Below, piece by piece: positions 9,543 through 19,136 of a DNA stretch of 64,000 nt. The notes under the pieces are model-generated. The model saw only the letters and a program-made list of their open reading frames with translations. It did no database searches and was not told the DNA's origin. The stretch is from positions 1 to 64,000 of the forward strand of contig NZ_JACJRG010000005.1 of assembly GCF_014697125.1 (NCBI RefSeq), written 5' to 3'. The DNA is from Anabaena minutissima FACHB-250 (GTDB lineage Bacteria; Cyanobacteriota; Cyanobacteriia; Cyanobacteriales; Nostocaceae). How positions within the stretch are numbered: the stretch's first letter is position 1; each line of letters opens with the position of its first letter. A program made the position numbers and the translations under genes.

Positions 9543-10445
9543 CTAGACTGCTTCGACTACAAGATTGGGACTGATGCGATCGCGTAATCTGGATTCAATT
9601 GCTATCTTTAAAGTTGCTGTAGAGCTAGAACAAGAGCCACACGCGCCTTGCAGCACTACTTTGACAATATCGCCGTCTACGTCGTAGAGTTCTACATCTC
9701 CGCCGTCGGCTATCAATACTGGTCTAACTTCTTCATCTAATACTTTTTGGATCAGGGCAATCTTCTGCACGTTGGTTAACGGTCGTTTCTGCCCGGAATT
9801 AGCTATTTCTTTAGCAGGGTTCACGCCATTTGTGTTGAGATTCGTTGCGGCGTTCTTTTCCTTTACATCTTTAATGATATCATCAATTTTAGCTAAACAA
9901 GAACCGCAACCGCCACCAGCTTTGATGTAATTTGTTACATCTTCGGCACTGGTAAGGTTATTCTCTGTAACCACGCGACGAACTTTGTTTTCACTGATAC
10001 TAAAGCAAGTACAAACTAACGCCCCTTCATCATCGTCATCATGGGTAGCGAGAGGAATGCCACGATAGTTATAGATAGCAGCTTCTAGAGCTTCTTGCCC
10101 CATGACAGAGCAGTGCATTTTGGCTTCTGGCAAGCCACCAAGGTAATTAGCTATGTCTTTATTAGAAACTTTTAGGGCTTCATCTAAGGTCAGACCCTTA
10201 ATCATTTCTGTTAATGCGCTAGAAGAAGCGATCGCACTGGTGCAGCCAAAGGTTTGGAAGCGAGAGTCAACAATCGTATCAGATTCGACTTCAACTTTGA
10301 TGTGCAATCTCAGCGCATCACCGCAAGCAATACTACCTACTTCTCCCGTGGCAACCTTCACGCCAGGTTCGCCGTTTTCTTCGATGACTCCCTGATTCTT
10401 GGGATCGTAAAACAGTTCTAATACTTTATCTGTGTAGTCCCACAT
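9543..10445 (-). CDS. nifU: Fe-S cluster scaffold NifU
   Basis: A three-domain NifU of 300 residues that receives sulfur from NifS and builds clusters for nitrogenase. The N-terminal IscU-like domain has Cys41, Cys68 and Cys112. The central permanent 2Fe-2S domain has Cys145, Cys147, Cys180 and Cys183 (CTC and GGCGSC). The C-terminal Nfu domain has the CGSC pair Cys269/Cys272. A poorly conserved linker of ~35 residues with the word [16 protein letters not shown] separates the last two. It follows nifS by 97 bp; the spacer has a hairpin-forming repeat. Confidence 0.97.
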   Translation of the reverse strand: MWDYTDKVLELFYDPKNQGVIEENGEPGVKVATGEVGSIACGDALRLHIKVEVESDTIVDSRFQTFGCTSAIASSSALTEMIKGLTLDEALKVSNKDIANYLGGLPEAKMHCSVMGQEALEAAIYNYRGIPLATHDDDDEGALVCTCFSISENKVRRVVTENNLTSAEDVTNYIKAGGGCGSCLAKIDDIIKDVKEKNAATNLNTNGVNPAKEIANSGQKRPLTNVQKIALIQKVLDEEVRPVLIADGGDVELYDVDGDIVKVVLQGACGSCSSSTATLKIAIESRLRDRISPNLVVEAV

Positions 10446-10542
10446 ATTTAGTTCTGAGTGCTGAGTGTTGAGTGAAGAGAGGTGATAGGTGACAGGTGAT
10501 AGAAAATCATCTGTACCCTGTAACCTGTACCCTATTCCCTAA
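10446..10542 (-). repeat. Hairpin-forming repeat after nifS
   Basis: In this nifS-nifU spacer a run of GATAGGTGACAGGTGATAG is followed by ATCATCTGTACCCTGTAACC, so the transcript can fold back on itself just past the nifS stop. Nearly the same unit lies after the nifB stop (12150-12203). Both also contain heptad repeats. Confidence 0.6.
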
Positions 10543-11745
10543 TTAATGATGAGCCAATGTTTGTGCTTGTGCTTGCAGCCAACCCGCTTCGTCATTTTTG
10601 AAGGGAGAGAGCGCGCGGAGGCGTTCGACAATTTCGGGCATGACTGCAATAACGCGATCGATTTGTGCTTCTGTAGTGTAGCGACAAAGACTGAAGCGAA
10701 TCGAGCCGTGGAGGATTGTATATGGTAAACCCATTGCCCGGAGGACGTGGGATGGTTCGAGTGAACCAGAGGTACAAGCTGAACCAGAGGACGCACAGAT
10801 GCCATGTTTGTTCAGGAAGAGCAGAATAGCTTCGCCTTCAATGTATTTAAAACCAATATTAGTGGTGTTGGGCAATCTCTGCGTCACATCACCATTAACT
10901 TCACACTCAGAGATTTTAGCGAGTAAGGATTGTTCGAGGCGATCGCGCAGCCTTGTTTCTTTCTTAATTGCTGTTTCTATGTGTATTAATTCCAATTCTG
11001 CGGCTTTACCTAAGCCAACAATTCCCGGTACATTCTCTGTACCTGCACGCCGGCCGCGTTCTTGGTGTCCACCAAGGAGCAAGGGGCGAAATCTCACACC
11101 ACGTCGCACATACAAAGCCCCAATACCCTTGGGTGCGTGGATTTTGTGGCCGGATATGGTTAACATATCGATGGTGCTGGTCTTCATGTTCAGAGGTATC
11201 TTACCTACTGCTTGCACCGCGTCTACATGGAAAATTGCGCCACGTTCCTTAACCCGCATCCCAATCTCTTCGATGGGGAATATCGTTCCCGTTTCGTTGT
11301 TGGCATACATAATCGTCACCAAGGCAGTGTTACCTGTCAACGAGGCTTCTAGTTCATCTAGATCCAATTGCCCATGACGATTTACTGAAAGATAGGTAAC
11401 ACTATAGCCTTGGGTTTCTAATTGTTTGCAGACATTCAAGACTGCGGGGTGTTCAACTTGCGTAGTGATGATGTGACGTTTTTCTGGTTGGGCTAACAAT
11501 GCAGCGCGAATGGCGGCATTATCACCTTCAGTTCCACAACTAGTAAAAATAATTTCTGATTCATCAGCACCCAACAAAGCTGCAACCTGTTCTCTGGCTT
11601 TTGTTACTGCCTTCCCAAGTTGCCCCCCGAAGGTGTGCATACTAGAAGGATTGCCGTAATAATCGGTCAGGTAGGGCATGATTGCCTCTACAACGTCTGG
11701 GTCTACCTTAGTGGTAGCATTATTGTCGAGATAAATAACACTCAT
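10543..11745 (-). CDS. nifS: Cysteine desulfurase NifS
   Basis: A PLP-dependent cysteine desulfurase of 400 residues that supplies sulfur to NifU. The PLP lysine is Lys201 in SGHKIHAPKG, the cofactor-binding His is in TTQVEHPAV, and the persulfide-forming cysteine is Cys324 in SSGSACTSGS on the mobile loop. The length is normal for NifS/IscS. The start lies 2 bp after the fdxN stop, so the two are tightly coupled. Position between fdxN and nifU identifies it as the nif-dedicated enzyme rather than the housekeeping copy. Confidence 0.97.
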   Translation of the reverse strand: MSVIYLDNNATTKVDPDVVEAIMPYLTDYYGNPSSMHTFGGQLGKAVTKAREQVAALLGADESEIIFTSCGTEGDNAAIRAALLAQPEKRHIITTQVEHPAVLNVCKQLETQGYSVTYLSVNRHGQLDLDELEASLTGNTALVTIMYANNETGTIFPIEEIGMRVKERGAIFHVDAVQAVGKIPLNMKTSTIDMLTISGHKIHAPKGIGALYVRRGVRFRPLLLGGHQERGRRAGTENVPGIVGLGKAAELELIHIETAIKKETRLRDRLEQSLLAKISECEVNGDVTQRLPNTTNIGFKYIEGEAILLFLNKHGICASSGSACTSGSLEPSHVLRAMGLPYTILHGSIRFSLCRYTTEAQIDRVIAVMPEIVERLRALSPFKNDEAGWLQAQAQTLAHH

Positions 11746-11747
11746 CT

Positions 11748-12098
11748 TTATACCCCTAAGATTTCACCCTGATGCTTTTGCAGCTGATCGGAAAATTTTT
11801 GAGAATAACAATTAAACCAACGATCCCAATAGTCTTGTTTTTTTGTCAATTTCGCTATAACTCGGTTGTAGTTAGCAAACCAACCTTCCCAATAATCGCT
11901 AGGTACTTTAACGCAACCATCGCAGGTAGGGCAACCAGCCTTACATTGAGGGACGGTGTGAATGCCACCAACGCAATTTGTACATAGTTCTGTATCAATC
12001 CAGTGTTGACCGTCTTCAGCAATCTTGATTGCACCAGTAGGACATACAGACAGACAAAGCTTGCAGGAAATACATTGGCTGGTGATTTGGTAAGCCAT
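11748..12098 (-). CDS. fdxN: Ferredoxin FdxN (2[4Fe-4S]), uninterrupted
   Basis: A 116-residue bacterial-type ferredoxin. The first cluster motif is CISCKLCLSVCP (Cys9, 12, 15, 19), and the second is spread over CTNC...CKAGCPTCDGC. A ~45-residue C-terminal extension rich in Trp and Tyr (DYWEGWFANYNR) follows, as in other cyanobacterial FdxN. It is co-transcribed with nifB and is thought to donate electrons or clusters for NifB work. In PCC 7120 this gene is split by a 55-kb element; here the frame is continuous, so that element is absent. Confidence 0.95.
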   Translation of the reverse strand: MAYQITSQCISCKLCLSVCPTGAIKIAEDGQHWIDTELCTNCVGGIHTVPQCKAGCPTCDGCVKVPSDYWEGWFANYNRVIAKLTKKQDYWDRWFNCYSQKFSDQLQKHQGEILGV

Positions 12099-12149
12099 GA
12101 CTATTCTCCTTGTTGAGTGGGAGTAGTGAGTGGGGAGAGGGGAGAGGGG

Positions 12150-12203
12150 ACAGGTGACAGGTGATAGGAAATCATCTGTTCCCTGTAACCTGTTCCCTGT
12201 AAC
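12150..12203 (-). repeat. Hairpin-forming repeat after nifB
   Basis: This carries AGGTGACAGGTGATAGG followed by ATCATCTGTTCCCTGTAACC, with a further CCTGTTCCCTGTAACC. The arms pair in the nifB transcript right after its stop. It is homologous to the unit following nifS at 10486-10542. Confidence 0.6.
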
Positions 12204-13649
12204 CTATTCCTTATTCCCTTCCTTGACGTATTGCTCGTGAAACTCTAAAGCAACCTTCTCAATCACGTCGTAAGCTTCTACAGTCTGTATGCCAGCTTGG
12301 AGCAGTTTTTCTTTGGGAGATTCGCCAATTTTGGCAACTAAAACTGCTTTGCAATCTGCTATTGTTTTCACAATATTGTCAAATGTGGCAGCTTCGCCGT
12401 ATCCACCTTGACAATAGTGATCTACCTTACGGTGACTGATAAACTTAACTTCGCTGCCATCCACTTCGTAAACTTGGAATTCCTTCACATGACCGAAGTG
12501 TTGGTTAACTAATCCACCGCCTTTGGTTGCCACTGCAACTAAGATTTTGGGGCTGTTGGCAACTTGTTGCTTGCCAATTAGTACCTTTTCTTTAGCTACT
12601 TTCAGTTCTTCTCTAAATTTCTCAATACCTGCGTGAACTTCTTGGCGTTTAGCGAAGTCGTATTCTGAGTCCATTTCCAAGAATTTATCTTTAGTAAATT
12701 CTTGGCTACGGTCTTCTCCTAATAAACCTACAGCATCGGCGCGGCACTGGCGGCAATGGCGCATCATTTTCATGTTGCCAGCACATTGGTCTTGCACCGA
12801 CTTGAGTTCTTTCTGTGAAGGGCCGCGCTGACCTGTTAAGCCAAAGTGTGTACCGTGTTCCGGTGCAGAAATTAGAGGCATGATGTTGTGCAAGAATGCA
12901 CCGTTTTCCCGAATCATCTTGTTGACTTCAACTAGATGTTGGTCGTTGATGCCGGGAATCATGACGGAGTTGACTTTGCACAAGATGTCGGCTTCTCTAA
13001 GGGCTTGTAAGCCTTCCATCTGCTTCTCTAGGAGAATCTTCGCGCCTTCTACGCCTCTGTAACGTTTACGTTTGTAATGAACCCAAGAATAAATCTGTGC
13101 GCCGATTTCTGGGTCAATGGTATTTAAGGTGATGGTAACGTGGTCGATATTTAGTTGTTTAATGCGATCGATATATTCCGGCAGCATTAAACCGTTGGTT
13201 GATAGACACAGCTTAATATCTGGGGCTTTGTCTGCAATCAACTCAAAGGTGCGGAAAGTCTTTTCTGGGTTCGCCAGAGGATCGCCAGGGCCAGCAATTC
13301 CCAAAACTGTCATTTGGGGAATTTTGCCTGCAATGACTAAAACTTTGTGTGCTGCTTCTTCTGGTGTGAGTAATTCGCTAACTACTCCAGGACGACTTTC
13401 GTTAGCGCAGTCATATTTACGATTGCAATAGTTGCACTGAATGTTACAAGCAGGAGCTACTGCAACGTGCAACCTGGCATAATGATGATGAGCTTCTTCG
13501 CTGTAGCAGGGATGTTTAGCAATGCGTTCTTGGAGCTTTTCATCGATTTCCACGGTGGAGCTGCTTTTGCTGTCGCATCCGCAACCACCTGATTTTGCTT
13601 GGGTAGAGGTCGATTCAGTAACGGAAGAGCCTGTAACTGGTAGTGTCAT
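12204..13649 (-). CDS. nifB: FeMo-cofactor biosynthesis radical SAM protein NifB
   Basis: NifB fuses 4Fe-4S clusters and inserts the central carbide to make NifB-co, the precursor of FeMo-co. From the ATG chosen it has 481 residues. The radical SAM motif is CNIQCNYC at residues 68-75. A second Cys-rich region (CRQCRAD) lies near residue 300, and the C-terminus is a NifX-like domain with [19 protein letters not shown]. The frame extends 4 codons to a TTG, but the ATG gives the usual MTLP-type start. No strong ribosome site is seen at either. It is the first gene of the leftward nif run, with a conserved regulatory block 360-560 bp upstream. Confidence 0.96.
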   Translation of the reverse strand: MTLPVTGSSVTESTSTQAKSGGCGCDSKSSSTVEIDEKLQERIAKHPCYSEEAHHHYARLHVAVAPACNIQCNYCNRKYDCANESRPGVVSELLTPEEAAHKVLVIAGKIPQMTVLGIAGPGDPLANPEKTFRTFELIADKAPDIKLCLSTNGLMLPEYIDRIKQLNIDHVTITLNTIDPEIGAQIYSWVHYKRKRYRGVEGAKILLEKQMEGLQALREADILCKVNSVMIPGINDQHLVEVNKMIRENGAFLHNIMPLISAPEHGTHFGLTGQRGPSQKELKSVQDQCAGNMKMMRHCRQCRADAVGLLGEDRSQEFTKDKFLEMDSEYDFAKRQEVHAGIEKFREELKVAKEKVLIGKQQVANSPKILVAVATKGGGLVNQHFGHVKEFQVYEVDGSEVKFISHRKVDHYCQGGYGEAATFDNIVKTIADCKAVLVAKIGESPKEKLLQAGIQTVEAYDVIEKVALEFHEQYVKEGNKE

Positions 13650-14759
13650 TGAATTTCGCAAAGGTCGGTGGACTAGCTGCCACTGTGGGAGATGCTGTTG
13701 CTACTTTTGTTGCCTGACGAATGGAAGTCGCTTCTGTTACACTACCTGTAGCGGATTCGCTAAGTAGGTTAGGCGATGAAGTCCTGGGGTTTCGGCTGGT
13801 GTGTGTCAACTTTGGGTCTTGGTAGAATTTGTGTGTACAGCCGCGACTTCTATTCAGGAAGGCATAGTGCTATCTCATCCCTCCACTCACTTTCGGCTTT
13901 TGTTTTATGTAGAAGCGTTAAGTGATTGGCGATATAAGATTTATAGCAGTAGTCTTTGACTGCCTCGCTGCGACACTCTGGAATAGAATTTATTGGATTT
14001 ATTAGGGTTGTACTCAAAATCTAAAACTGTGATTTTGAGCGAGTTTAAATAATTTTAAAAAATCTTTTCGGGTAGGGGTTCTAGTATTTTTTAGTTGGGG
14101 TACGAGTATTTATGGAAAGGGGTTCAGGATTTAGTTGTACTCATCTATGACCCAATACTAGCAAAGGTTTAAGTGCTGTTTGGGCTAATTTCTGACTATA
14201 CAGTTTTGTACTCAAATCCTCCAGAAATCTTGCTCAAAGTCATAATTAGCAAGGGATTGAGGAGGGAAAAACTGGGGTATATTACGTTGTAATACCCCAG
14301 ATACGTGCGAAATTCAATTCTGTATCCAACATATCATTTTTTTTTAGATAAAAATGCAATTTATATTTTTTTAATCTTTAATTAAAAGTGATATTCAATA
14401 GTGCTGATAAATCTTATATAGTAGGCTTTACAAGCTTTGGCAAAGGGCAATGTTAATGCAGATTATTTTCAATAATTTCAACTTTATTTCTGTTTTATTT
14501 CTGTTTTTATTCTAGGTTTAAATACTCTCAAAATATAGGAAATGAGAATTTGCAAAAATCATCACGCCTATGGAGACGTTGCACTGCAACGTCTCTACAC
14601 ATCCATCGTGTTAACAGCACCATATTGTTGAGTTTCTGGAGTTAGATGCAAAAACAACGCTATCAATACCACTCTTGAAAGTTACTCAATCATCATCGAA
14701 TCACTAAACTAAACTCATAACGCACTCAATCAAGAACACAGGGTAGCAGGAGGAATGCT
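13650..14759. other. 1.1-kb regulatory region between nifB and an oxidoreductase gene
   Basis: No gene is supported. It holds the conserved nifB/nifP block (14008-14213), AT-rich DNA with a T run near 14338, and a small palindrome GACGTTGCACTGCAACGTC near 14575 that recurs near 58455. Next to nifB, a minus-strand frame reads ATGSVTEATS, like the NifB N-terminus [11 protein letters not shown], and may be a duplicated start region. Confidence 0.6.
14008..14213 (-). promoter_or_regulatory. Conserved nif upstream block, nifB copy
   Basis: In the nifB direction it contains three GAGTACAA words (14206-14213, 14135-14142, 14008-14015; starts 71 and 127 bp apart). Between words two and three it has CTGAACCCCT, AAATACT.GTACCC, AAAAAATACTAG and TACCC. 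After the third come CCTAATAAATCCAATAAAT. The same words, in the same order, lie upstream of nifP. CnfR/PatB is known to activate nifB in related strains; that it binds here is inference. Confidence 0.75.
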
Positions 14760-15707
14760 ATGAAAGCAGTGATTATCCGGCGGTATGGAGCTACTGATGT
14801 TTTACAGTATGAAGAATTAGAGCAGCCGCAAATCAAGCCTGACGAATTATTAGTGAGGGTACACGCTAGCAGTGTTAACCCCATCGACTGGAAAACCCGC
14901 AAAGGAATGTTGAGCTTTCTGACTGGGAATAAATTCCCGATGATTTTGGGGTTTGATGTGGCGGGGGAAGTGGTTGCTGTTGGTTCGCAAGTCACACGTT
15001 TTCGAGTAGGAGATGCAATTTACGGTAGCACTAAGTTTCCAGGGGGAGCTTATGCAGAATTTGCGGCTGTTCCAGAAAATTTGGCGGCGTTAAAACCGAC
15101 AAATTTGAGCTATGAGGAAGCGGCTACTGTACCCTTAGCCGCCATGACAGCACTGCAAGCTTTGCGCGATTTGGGTCATATCCTCCCCAGACAGAAGGTG
15201 TTAATTAATGGTGCTGCGGGTGGGGTAGGTATGTTTGCAGTGCAAATTGCTAAAGCTTTCAATGCTGAGGTGACAGGAGTTTGCAGTACCAAAAATTTAG
15301 AGTTTGTGAAATCTTTAGGAGCAGACCGCGTTATTGATTATACAGAACAAGACTTTACCGCCGAGATGATACAGTATGACATTATCTTTGATGCGGTAGC
15401 CAAGCGATCGCTAGCTCATTGTAAAAAAGTTCTCAAACCCAATGGGGTATACATCAGCACTCTACCCACTCCAGAGGTTTTGATCCAGGGTTTTCTCTCT
15501 ATGTTTCTTCCTGGTCAAAAAGCAAAGTTTGTGATGGAGAAACCCAACGCGCAAGACTTAGTTTACCTAAAAGAGTTGATTGAAGCCGGGAAAGTAAGAA
15601 CTGTAATTGATCGCACCTATCCCCTACAGGAACTAGCGGCGGCTCATGCGTATAGCGAGAGTGAGCGCACTGTGGGGAAAATTGCTATTTCCGGCGGTGG
15701 GATTTAG
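14760..15707 (+). CDS. NADPH-quinone oxidoreductase-like MDR protein
   Basis: A 315-residue zinc-independent medium-chain dehydrogenase/reductase of the quinone oxidoreductase group. Landmarks are VHASSVNPIDWKTRKG near residue 38, GFDVAGEVVAVG near 66, and the nucleotide-binding loop NGAAGGVGMFAVQIAK near 151. The residue after the Rossmann strand (CSTKN) is consistent with NADP(H). It lacks the structural-zinc cysteine cluster. Substrate unknown; family members reduce quinones or enones and some act in stress. A good ribosome site (GCAGGAGG) precedes the ATG. It points away from nifB and could be divergently transcribed from the same region. Confidence 0.85.
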   Translation: MKAVIIRRYGATDVLQYEELEQPQIKPDELLVRVHASSVNPIDWKTRKGMLSFLTGNKFPMILGFDVAGEVVAVGSQVTRFRVGDAIYGSTKFPGGAYAEFAAVPENLAALKPTNLSYEEAATVPLAAMTALQALRDLGHILPRQKVLINGAAGGVGMFAVQIAKAFNAEVTGVCSTKNLEFVKSLGADRVIDYTEQDFTAEMIQYDIIFDAVAKRSLAHCKKVLKPNGVYISTLPTPEVLIQGFLSMFLPGQKAKFVMEKPNAQDLVYLKELIEAGKVRTVIDRTYPLQELAAAHAYSESERTVGKIAISGGGI

Positions 15708-15769
15708 CCATAATAAAAAACAAGATACCCGAATTTTGAGAAAAATCGGGTATCTGAGCGTTAATATAC

Positions 15770-16063
15770 TTACTCATTTGGAAGTGCTTGCTGGACTTGT
15801 GCAATATCCAAATCTAAAGCCTGTGCTATCTGTTCCACAGTTAAACCCAGTGCTAAAAGTTTAGGTACAGCTTGTAATTTTGCTTCCAAACGTCCTTCTT
15901 GTTCACCTTCTTCTCTAGCTTCTTGATAAACCCGTGTCTGCTTCAATTCACTTAATCCAAACATCGCCTCTATCTCCTTTCGACTCATTTGCGGAAATTT
16001 ATAAACCAAGATTGTCTCTATTAATTCTAGTAATTGTTTTTGTGGAAATTGCGAGTTTTCTGC
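15770..16063 (-). pseudogene. Remnant of an Rpn-type PD-(D/E)XK nuclease/transposase
   Basis: The C-terminal part reads ELIETILVYKFPQMSRKEIE, then MFGLSELKQTRVYQEAREEG and a QEGRLEAKLQ repeat, the usual tail of cyanobacterial Rpn-family recombination-promoting nucleases. Upstream a stop codon closes this frame. A short piece in a different frame (INAAFRIDGVF) looks like N-terminal debris with the nuclease core deleted. A 79-residue product from an internal ATG is possible but would have no catalytic domain. Confidence 0.65.
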
Positions 16064-16190
16064 TTGAATACACCGTCAATTCTGAAAGCTGCGTTAATAA
16101 TACGCGGACTCTGGGGAAAATATTATATATGCCAATTGGTGATGCTATAATTAGCAGTAAATAAATTTGTTTTTTAATAGGAATATTAAA

Positions 16191-16412
16191 ATGAGCAATT
16201 TACCTGTGAAAGTTTTATTAAAAGAAATTGATAATTTAAGCAGAGAAGAAAAAATACAATTAATCCATTACTTAACTAGACAAATAGAAAATAAATACTC
16301 CGAAACTGAATCAGAAAATTTAGTTAATTTCTTTAAAAATTCTCCTCTATTTGGTGTGGATATAGATTTAGAACGTCAAAGAGAGCTTGACAACCGCCAA
16401 GTAGAATTATGA
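16191..16412 (+). CDS. vapB: VapB-type antitoxin
   Basis: A 73-residue partner gene of the PIN toxin that follows, overlapping it by 4 bp (ATGA). The N-terminal helix (LLKEIDNLSREEKIQLIHYL) resembles other small cyanobacterial antitoxins. The C-terminal half, with FKNSPLFGVDIDLERQRE, is likely the toxin-neutralising tail. The open frame extends 8 codons upstream to a TTG, but the ATG with a nearby AGGAAT is preferred. Confidence 0.75.
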   Translation: MSNLPVKVLLKEIDNLSREEKIQLIHYLTRQIENKYSETESENLVNFFKNSPLFGVDIDLERQRELDNRQVEL

Positions 16413-16834
16413 ACTATATTTTAGATACAAATATTATTTCTGAATTAATATCTCCCCAGCCAAATCAAAAGGTAATTGGGTGGCTAAAAGGTTTAGAGGC
16501 TAAACAAACTTTTTTAAGTGTAATTACCATTGGTGAAATTAGAAAGGGAATTGAAAAACTACCTGAATCATTGCGAAAAAAGAATATTCAAGATTGGTTT
16601 GAGAATGAATTACTTGTGCAGTTCGAGGAGAGGATTTTACCTTTAGATTTATCCGTAATATTGTTATGGGGTGAGTTGGTAGGAGAGTTAGAGAAAAAGG
16701 GACGAAAGTTACCTCCTTTAGATTCCCTTATTGCTGCTACAACAAAATATTACAACTATACTTTGGTTACTCGTAATGAAAAAGATTTCTCTGGGATAGA
16801 GATTGTGGTTTTTAATCCTTTTAATGAAACATGA
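16409..16834 (+). CDS. vapC: VapC/FitB-type PIN-domain ribonuclease toxin
   Basis: A 141-residue PIN toxin of the FitB group. The acidic active-site residues are visible: Asp in YILDTNIISELI, Glu in TIGEIRKGIEKL, Asp in LPPLDSLIAATT and Asp near the C-terminus in TRNEKDFSGI. The length is normal and the frame is intact. It overlaps the antitoxin stop, so translation is coupled. The intact C-terminus, TRNEKDFSGIEIVVFNPF, may be compared with the decayed vapC fragment inside the nifD element. Confidence 0.88.
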   Translation: MNYILDTNIISELISPQPNQKVIGWLKGLEAKQTFLSVITIGEIRKGIEKLPESLRKKNIQDWFENELLVQFEERILPLDLSVILLWGELVGELEKKGRKLPPLDSLIAATTKYYNYTLVTRNEKDFSGIEIVVFNPFNET

Positions 16835-16966
16835 GATTAAAACGTTGCTAATTGCTAACTGCTAACTTAGCACTCGCTACTCTAGCCGCCAAGTTTTGAT
16901 GGTTTTGTCAACACTACCACTAACTACGGTGGTTTGATCATGATTCGTATTACTGATATCTGTTTG

Positions 16967-17028
16967 GTGCGTGACGGCAAGTTGAATATATAGATGATGT
17001 TTTAAATCTTATCGTTGCCGTCACACAC
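16967..17028. repeat. Inverted-repeat element (GTGCGTGACGGCAA)
   Basis: Arms GTGCGTGACGGCAA and TTGCCGTCACACAC enclose about 34 bp of AT-rich DNA. It is a different family from the GTAGGGTGCGTCAG repeats but has the same plan. It lies just past the 3' end of the kinase gene and could act as a transcript-end hairpin. Confidence 0.6.
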
Positions 17029-17042
17029 TCTACGTTACTATG

Positions 17043-19136
17043 TTACTGTAAAAATTGTTGTATTTCAGGTGTTTCTAACAACTTCTTTGCATCAGCAATC
17101 AAGACATTACCCCAAAGATTTTTTTTAAGAAATGACTCATTGGCAAAGTTTTTATTGATTTTTAGAGCTTGTTTTGCCGTAATTAGAGCTTGTTCTTGCT
17201 CCCTTTTTTTATACAATGCTACAGACAATGCTAATAAAGGTTCTGCAAATTTGCTATCAATTGCTATAGCTTGTTGCCATTGTTTAATTGCTGCTTCAAT
17301 ATCACCTTCTTCGTATTTAATCAATCCAATATTGGAAATAGCAAATGCAAAGTTGGGATTAATGTTGATAGCTTGGTTGTAATCTGCAATTGCTGCTTGC
17401 TTGTCTCCTAATTCATGACGAACTGCACCCCGGTTGAAGTAAGCATCTGCAAAGTTGGGATTAATGTTGATAGCTTGGTTGTAATCTGCAATTGCTGCTT
17501 GCTTGTCTCCTAATTCATTGCGAGCTACACCCCGTTTGATGTAAGCATCTGCATCGTTGGGATTAATGTTAATAGCTTGGTTGTAATCTGCAATTGCTGC
17601 TTGCTTGTCTCCTAATTCATGGCGAGCTACACCCCGGTTGATGTAAGCATCTGCATCATTGGGATTAATTTTGATAGCTTGGTTGTAATCTGCAATTGCT
17701 GCTTGCTTGTCTCCTAATTCATTGCGAACTGCACCCCGGTTGAAGTAAGCATCTGCAAAGTTGGGATTAATGTTGATGGCTTGGTTGTAATCTGCAATTG
17801 CTGCTTGCTTGTCTCCTAATTCATAGCGAACTGCACCTCGGTTGATGTAAGCTTCTGCATAGTTGGGATTAATGTTGATGGCTTGGTTGTAATCTGCAAT
17901 TGCTGCTTGCTTGTCTCCTAATTTATAGCGAGTTAAACCCCGTTTGAAGTAAGCATCTGCATAGTTGGGATTAATTTTGATAGCTTGGTTGTAATCTTCA
18001 ATTGCGCCACTAAAATCTTTGTTGTTGTATTTTTCTAATCCTTGTTTAAAGTAAGGATTAGCATTTTCCCTTAATTTCATCGCTACTGGATTGGTGGTTG
18101 TAGCCTGATTTGAGTGTTTTAACAAATAATAACCACCAGGTAACAATATAAGTAGTGGAATCATAACAAGATACTTAATAATAGACTCTAGAATAGACTT
18201 TTTTTGTCCTGGTGGAGTAACTGGAGGTGTTACAGCCTGAGTTCCTGATAGTGGCTGTGAATTTAAAGCTTGTAAAACTTCTTCAGCCGAGTGATAACGC
18301 TGCCGATGTTCTTCGTGCAGTAACTTATCTAGTATTTGCCCTAATTCTTGACTGACTGGTTGCGGTAAATGCTGTCTCCAACTCCCAACCCAACCATAAC
18401 CTTGACGCTTCCACAATTCCCAAGGATGAATCCCAGTCAACAGGTGAAAGAAAGTTGCACCGACGCTATATAAATCACTGGCTGGGTAGGCTTCACCTCC
18501 CTGCATTTGTTCTAGTGGTGCATAACCAAAAGAACCAATGGTTGTTCCTTGTGAAGTCATCACTGTTGCTGTCAGTTGCTTTGATGCACCAAAGTCAATC
18601 AATACTAACTTCCCATTGCTGTCACGAATGATATTCTCTGGTTTGATATCGCGGTGAATGACTTTCTGTTGATGAACTGTTTTAAGAATGTCTAATAAAT
18701 CTAGTAATAATTCTCTAATTTGCTGCTCTGTGAAATTTCCCTGATTTTGTAATTCTTTTAATAAATTCTGCCCGTCAATAAATTCCTGTACTAAATACAG
18801 GCGATTATCTTCATTAAAATACGCTAACAGTGTGGGAATTTGGGGATGTTTGCCTAACTGTTGCAGTCGCTTGGCTTCTTGTTCAAATAATTCTGTGGCT
18901 TTGTTGAGTGATGCTGTACCCTGTACTTGGGGTGCGAATTGCTTGATGACACAATGCTCATTTAATTTGTCGATATCTTCTGCTAAATAAGTTTTACCAA
19001 ATCCCCCGCCACCTAATGTTTTGATTGGGCGATAGCGGTTTCTCAACACGATTAAGGGAACACCGCAGCTAGAGCAGAAATTTACACCGTCGGGATGGGA
19101 TGGGTTGTGGCAAGCTGGATTTAGGCAGCAGGTCAT
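17043..19136 (-). CDS. Hanks-type Ser/Thr protein kinase with TPR repeats
   Basis: A 697-residue membrane-anchored kinase. The N-terminus has a small Cys motif (CCLNPAC...CSSC, residues 3-24) common in cyanobacterial kinases. The kinase domain spans about 34-300: Gly loop LGGGGFGKTY, catalytic HRDIKPENI at 161-169, and DFG at 181-183. One membrane segment (YLVMIPLLILLPGGYYLL) lies near 320. About nine 34-residue TPR units follow, six of them with the identical core GDKQAAIADYNQAI. At the DNA level these are nearly identical 102-bp repeats, so the array probably changes in copy number. Ligand or partner unknown; the TPRs should face the side opposite the kinase. Confidence 0.92.
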   Translation of the reverse strand: MTCCLNPACHNPSHPDGVNFCSSCGVPLIVLRNRYRPIKTLGGGGFGKTYLAEDIDKLNEHCVIKQFAPQVQGTASLNKATELFEQEAKRLQQLGKHPQIPTLLAYFNEDNRLYLVQEFIDGQNLLKELQNQGNFTEQQIRELLLDLLDILKTVHQQKVIHRDIKPENIIRDSNGKLVLIDFGASKQLTATVMTSQGTTIGSFGYAPLEQMQGGEAYPASDLYSVGATFFHLLTGIHPWELWKRQGYGWVGSWRQHLPQPVSQELGQILDKLLHEEHRQRYHSAEEVLQALNSQPLSGTQAVTPPVTPPGQKKSILESIIKYLVMIPLLILLPGGYYLLKHSNQATTTNPVAMKLRENANPYFKQGLEKYNNKDFSGAIEDYNQAIKINPNYADAYFKRGLTRYKLGDKQAAIADYNQAININPNYAEAYINRGAVRYELGDKQAAIADYNQAININPNFADAYFNRGAVRNELGDKQAAIADYNQAIKINPNDADAYINRGVARHELGDKQAAIADYNQAININPNDADAYIKRGVARNELGDKQAAIADYNQAININPNFADAYFNRGAVRHELGDKQAAIADYNQAININPNFAFAISNIGLIKYEEGDIEAAIKQWQQAIAIDSKFAEPLLALSVALYKKREQEQALITAKQALKINKNFANESFLKKNLWGNVLIADAKKLLETPEIQQFLQ

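Noticed and set aside
10799-11377. A 192-residue gene antisense to nifS
   Set aside because: Antisense shadow of a strongly conserved gene; Ser/Pro/Arg-rich translation with no family.
11748-12098. fdxN interrupted by the 55-kb fdxN element
   Set aside because: The reading frame is continuous with both cluster motifs and the normal C-terminus, so no element is inserted.
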